Origin: Persephonella atlantica
GTDB lineage: Bacteria; Aquificota; Aquificia; Aquificales; Hydrogenothermaceae
Direction: 5' to 3'
Assembly (NCBI RefSeq): GCF_016617615.1
Contig: NZ_JAACYA010000002.1
Coordinates: forward strand, 682,001-746,000
Length of the DNA: 64,000 nucleotides
The notes beneath the pieces were generated by a model. The model was not told the origin of the DNA, did no database searches, and worked only from the letters and a program-made list of their open reading frames with translations. Position 1 is the stretch's first letter. Each line of letters starts with the position of its first letter. The translations under genes were made by a program, and so were the position numbers. Positions 61,793-64,000 of this stretch are shown in pieces.

Positions 61793-64000
61793 ATGAGAAA
61801 GGTTTTCCTGACAACAGCAATTTCGGGACTGCTGTTTTTTAGCTATGGAGATTACAGTAAAAAACCACCTTTTGGATTTGATAAGCTTTCTCCCATAACC
61901 TTAGAAATCAAAGGGGAGAAAGTAAAAGCATATAACCCTAAAAATAGTTACAGCATTTTTATAAATTACGAGCTGGGAATGCACTGTGTTGGATTTGATA
62001 TGACTTACTGCTGTGTTATTCCTCCATACAACAGTATTCAGGCACAGGCATTCAGATGTGGAACAGAAGGTAAACTCCCCCAGATGCTTACACCAGATGA
62101 CAAGATAAAACTGTACTACTATGTAAAGGATAACAGCTACAGTGAAGGTAACAAGATGAGATACTGGCAGATAGGAAAAGATGTTAATCAGGATGGAGAC
62201 ATGAATGACCCGGGAGACAATCTGGCAAACTACGTATGGACACATCTGTTTATATACAAGGATTTAGAAGGAACCATACCGGAAAAATGGACTGAAAAAG
62301 ACAGACTGAGGATAGGAAGGGAAATACAGATACCTGTTGATGCTGGTCCCAGCGGAAAACCTCTGTCAGGTGGATTTATGGATTTTGCAGGGAGGAAAGG
62401 AGGCAATATTGTTTTTACAGACTCAATGATACCTGCAGTTAAAAATGTTCCCCTTGTTTTGACAGCATCCTATGTATGGGATGCTTTAGGACTGCCACTT
62501 ACCGCATTTAACGACAGCAAAAGGAAAGGAACAATAAGAACAATAACAAACAAGGATTTTCAGCCTTATCAGGTCTCTGTTGTTGAGCTTTATAGAGATG
62601 ACGGAAGGCCAATAACTCAAAACGGTAAGATAGTATCATTTTTCGGAACAAACCCTGTTGATATACCAAACTGTTACACCTGTCATTCAGGGGAAGGAAT
62701 AGCTGCCAGACTATCAAGAAGTAAAGGATTAAAACTGTTTGATTTAGAGTACAGGTACTGGAAAGAAAACTATCCAGATATGTCTGAATTTATGATTAGA
62801 CAGGCCCAGGCATCTATTAACATATTAGAGCTTCACGATAAAAATCATAAAACAGATTTCCTGAGGGAATACAATCCCAATGCTCCAACAAACAGATTAG
62901 GCTCTGTAGGACCAGTTTACTGTGCAGACTGCCATGGGGACAATATATCAGGAAATCTGCAATCACCAAGACCTACAGCATCAGGATACAAGCTGAAAAA
63001 AGCAAAGCCACTAACAGAGGCAATTCATGGAAAACATGCTGTGGCTGTTCCAATGCCTGATGGAGCAGGAAGAACCCAGAACTGTCAGGCATGCCATCCA
63101 ACACACTGGCAGTCTGAAGAGATGAACGACTTTGCAACAAATCCTTTCCAGATAATAGATGAGGAGGGAAATCCAAGATTTTCCAATGCTGACCAGAGAA
63201 CAGCAGGAGGTGGATGCTATCTGAGAAGGGACGCCCATTCAAACCCTGAAGTAAAACCACCATTTTTCCTGAACGAGATAGGAAAGTGGTTTTTAAATAA
63301 TGTGAGTAAAACAGATGAAAAAGGAAACAGAACAGGTCATATAAGAGGTCTTACATGTACAAACTGCCATAACTATTTGGCTCAACAGCTGTACAGATAT
63401 GACAGATTAGAAAATCCTGTCCTGCAGGAAGGAAAAACACTGAGAAACAAAAGTATTGAAGAGGTTATCAGAGTAATAGCAGATGGTGATGAGAAAAAGT
63501 TCAGAGATTACTTTGCAGACCCAAAGGTAAATAAAAAGCAGAATCCTGTTTATGATTACTATACAAAACATAAGTCAGCTGTTTTAGTAAAAGCTTACAA
63601 GGACAAAGATGGCAATCTTCAGCTTCTTCCGTGGTTTTCAAAAAAGGGAAAACCTGTAGGGTATGATAAAGCTTCTGCAGGGAAAGACTGGTGGCTTGCT
63701 CCATCTGAGCCCCACTGTGCAGACTGTCATATCGCTCCTTTTGTTGAAAGTGAAGGGGGAAAATACTTTCCTATAGACCAGCCTAAGAAATACTCCCTCT
63801 ACAGATACTCAAAAGCTCACGGAGTTATTGCCTGTCAGAGCTGTCATGAATCCCCTCACGGTCTGTACCCTGTCAGATACGAAGGTAAGGAAAGAACTGT
63901 CGACCTGACTACCCATAAGCAGGCTCTGCAGTTCTCACCTGATGGAAAATATGCAGGACCTGTAACATGTGCAGCATGCCACACGGTAAATGAATACGGT
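61793..64000 (+). CDS. Multiheme c-type cytochrome (5' part, at least 7 hemes)
   Basis: An open frame from ATG 61793 (AGGGGGT six bases upstream) runs off the window after 736 codons. A signal peptide (RKVFLTTAISGLLFFSYG) indicates export. Seven CxxCH heme sites occur: CYTCH (residue 294), CADCH (377), CQACH (431), CTNCH (522), CADCH (642), CQSCH (681) and CAACH (726). The first 290 residues have no heme site but carry an unusual cysteine cluster (GMHCVGFDMTYCCV, about 66-79). This is a periplasmic or outer-membrane electron carrier; its enzyme family cannot be named from the visible part. It continues beyond base 64000. Confidence 0.9.
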   Translation, partial: MRKVFLTTAISGLLFFSYGDYSKKPPFGFDKLSPITLEIKGEKVKAYNPKNSYSIFINYELGMHCVGFDMTYCCVIPPYNSIQAQAFRCGTEGKLPQMLTPDDKIKLYYYVKDNSYSEGNKMRYWQIGKDVNQDGDMNDPGDNLANYVWTHLFIYKDLEGTIPEKWTEKDRLRIGREIQIPVDAGPSGKPLSGGFMDFAGRKGGNIVFTDSMIPAVKNVPLVLTASYVWDALGLPLTAFNDSKRKGTIRTITNKDFQPYQVSVVELYRDDGRPITQNGKIVSFFGTNPVDIPNCYTCHSGEGIAARLSRSKGLKLFDLEYRYWKENYPDMSEFMIRQAQASINILELHDKNHKTDFLREYNPNAPTNRLGSVGPVYCADCHGDNISGNLQSPRPTASGYKLKKAKPLTEAIHGKHAVAVPMPDGAGRTQNCQACHPTHWQSEEMNDFATNPFQIIDEEGNPRFSNADQRTAGGGCYLRRDAHSNPEVKPPFFLNEIGKWFLNNVSKTDEKGNRTGHIRGLTCTNCHNYLAQQLYRYDRLENPVLQEGKTLRNKSIEEVIRVIADGDEKKFRDYFADPKVNKKQNPVYDYYTKHKSAVLVKAYKDKDGNLQLLPWFSKKGKPVGYDKASAGKDWWLAPSEPHCADCHIAPFVESEGGKYFPIDQPKKYSLYRYSKAHGVIACQSCHESPHGLYPVRYEGKERTVDLTTHKQALQFSPDGKYAGPVTCAACHTVNEYG

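Overview
The window looks like part of the chromosome of a thermophilic, low-GC Aquificota bacterium, most likely Hydrogenothermaceae and Persephonella-like. This assignment is an inference from the translations (lysine/glutamate-rich proteins, a protein-disulfide-oxidoreductase-type redoxin, a Lon-type AAA_32 protease, a large multiheme cytochrome), from the tight gene packing with AGGAGG ribosome sites, and from frequent GTG/TTG starts. No rRNA, tRNA, CRISPR array or transposase was found.

Left flank (1-20.1 kb) is housekeeping DNA. It opens with the 3' end of a lipopolysaccharide-export permease, then a leftward run pheA-suhB-pgk-(120-aa protein)-(41-aa membrane peptide)-guaB. Divergent from guaB are rplU-rpmA, ended by a hairpin terminator. 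A leftward rod-shape operon mreB-mreC-mreD-mrdA-rodA follows. A rightward series carries dapA, a Gfo/Idh oxidoreductase, a DegT aminotransferase, ribH, nusB and a phosphoesterase. After yajC (leftward) comes thrC, a MoaD/ThiS-like carrier, a NIL-domain protein, a Ppx/GppA phosphatase and a small membrane protein. tsaB and a FlgM-like protein close this part.

Middle (20.1-47.5 kb) is a leftward surface-polysaccharide island, strongly AT-rich between about 25.8 and 46 kb. It encodes a polyprenyl-phosphate sugar transferase, an O-antigen ligase-like protein, dTDP-rhamnose genes (rmlBCD; no rmlA in view), GDP-mannose/GDP-fucose genes (manC, gmd, fcl, gmm), four glycosyltransferases, a polymerase and flippase, and a CDP-dideoxyhexose set (rfbF, rfbG, rfbH, an RfbS-like reductase, an RfbE-like epimerase) that should give CDP-paratose/CDP-tyvelose. 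Two nucleotide-sugar dehydrogenases lie at its right end. Heptanucleotide tandem arrays run through the fcl/gmd part, twice inside coding sequence. The right edge (43.9-46.2 kb) is a graveyard of toxin-antitoxin pieces: an intact mntA-hepT pair, remnants of further copies, a lone antitoxin, a Uma2-type gene with a nonsense codon and an ATP-sulfurylase tail. A second broken antitoxin sits beside vapC at 26.3 kb.

Right flank (47.6-64 kb) returns to housekeeping genes: glmS, a redoxin, dxr, rseP, a DsrE-like protein, a leftward rpsU-yqeY-cvpA cluster, a peroxiredoxin with a Fur/PerR-like operator, recJ, a nitronate-monooxygenase-family flavoprotein, a Lon-like protease, a DUF2914 protein, and the first 736 codons of a cytochrome with at least seven c-type hemes.

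The most unusual items are: a small protein ending in an SSB-like acidic tip; the thrC / tailed sulfur carrier / NIL cassette; the in-frame heptamer arrays; the near-complete tyvelose pathway; a dehydrogenase whose only plausible start is CTG; and the toxin-antitoxin graveyard.
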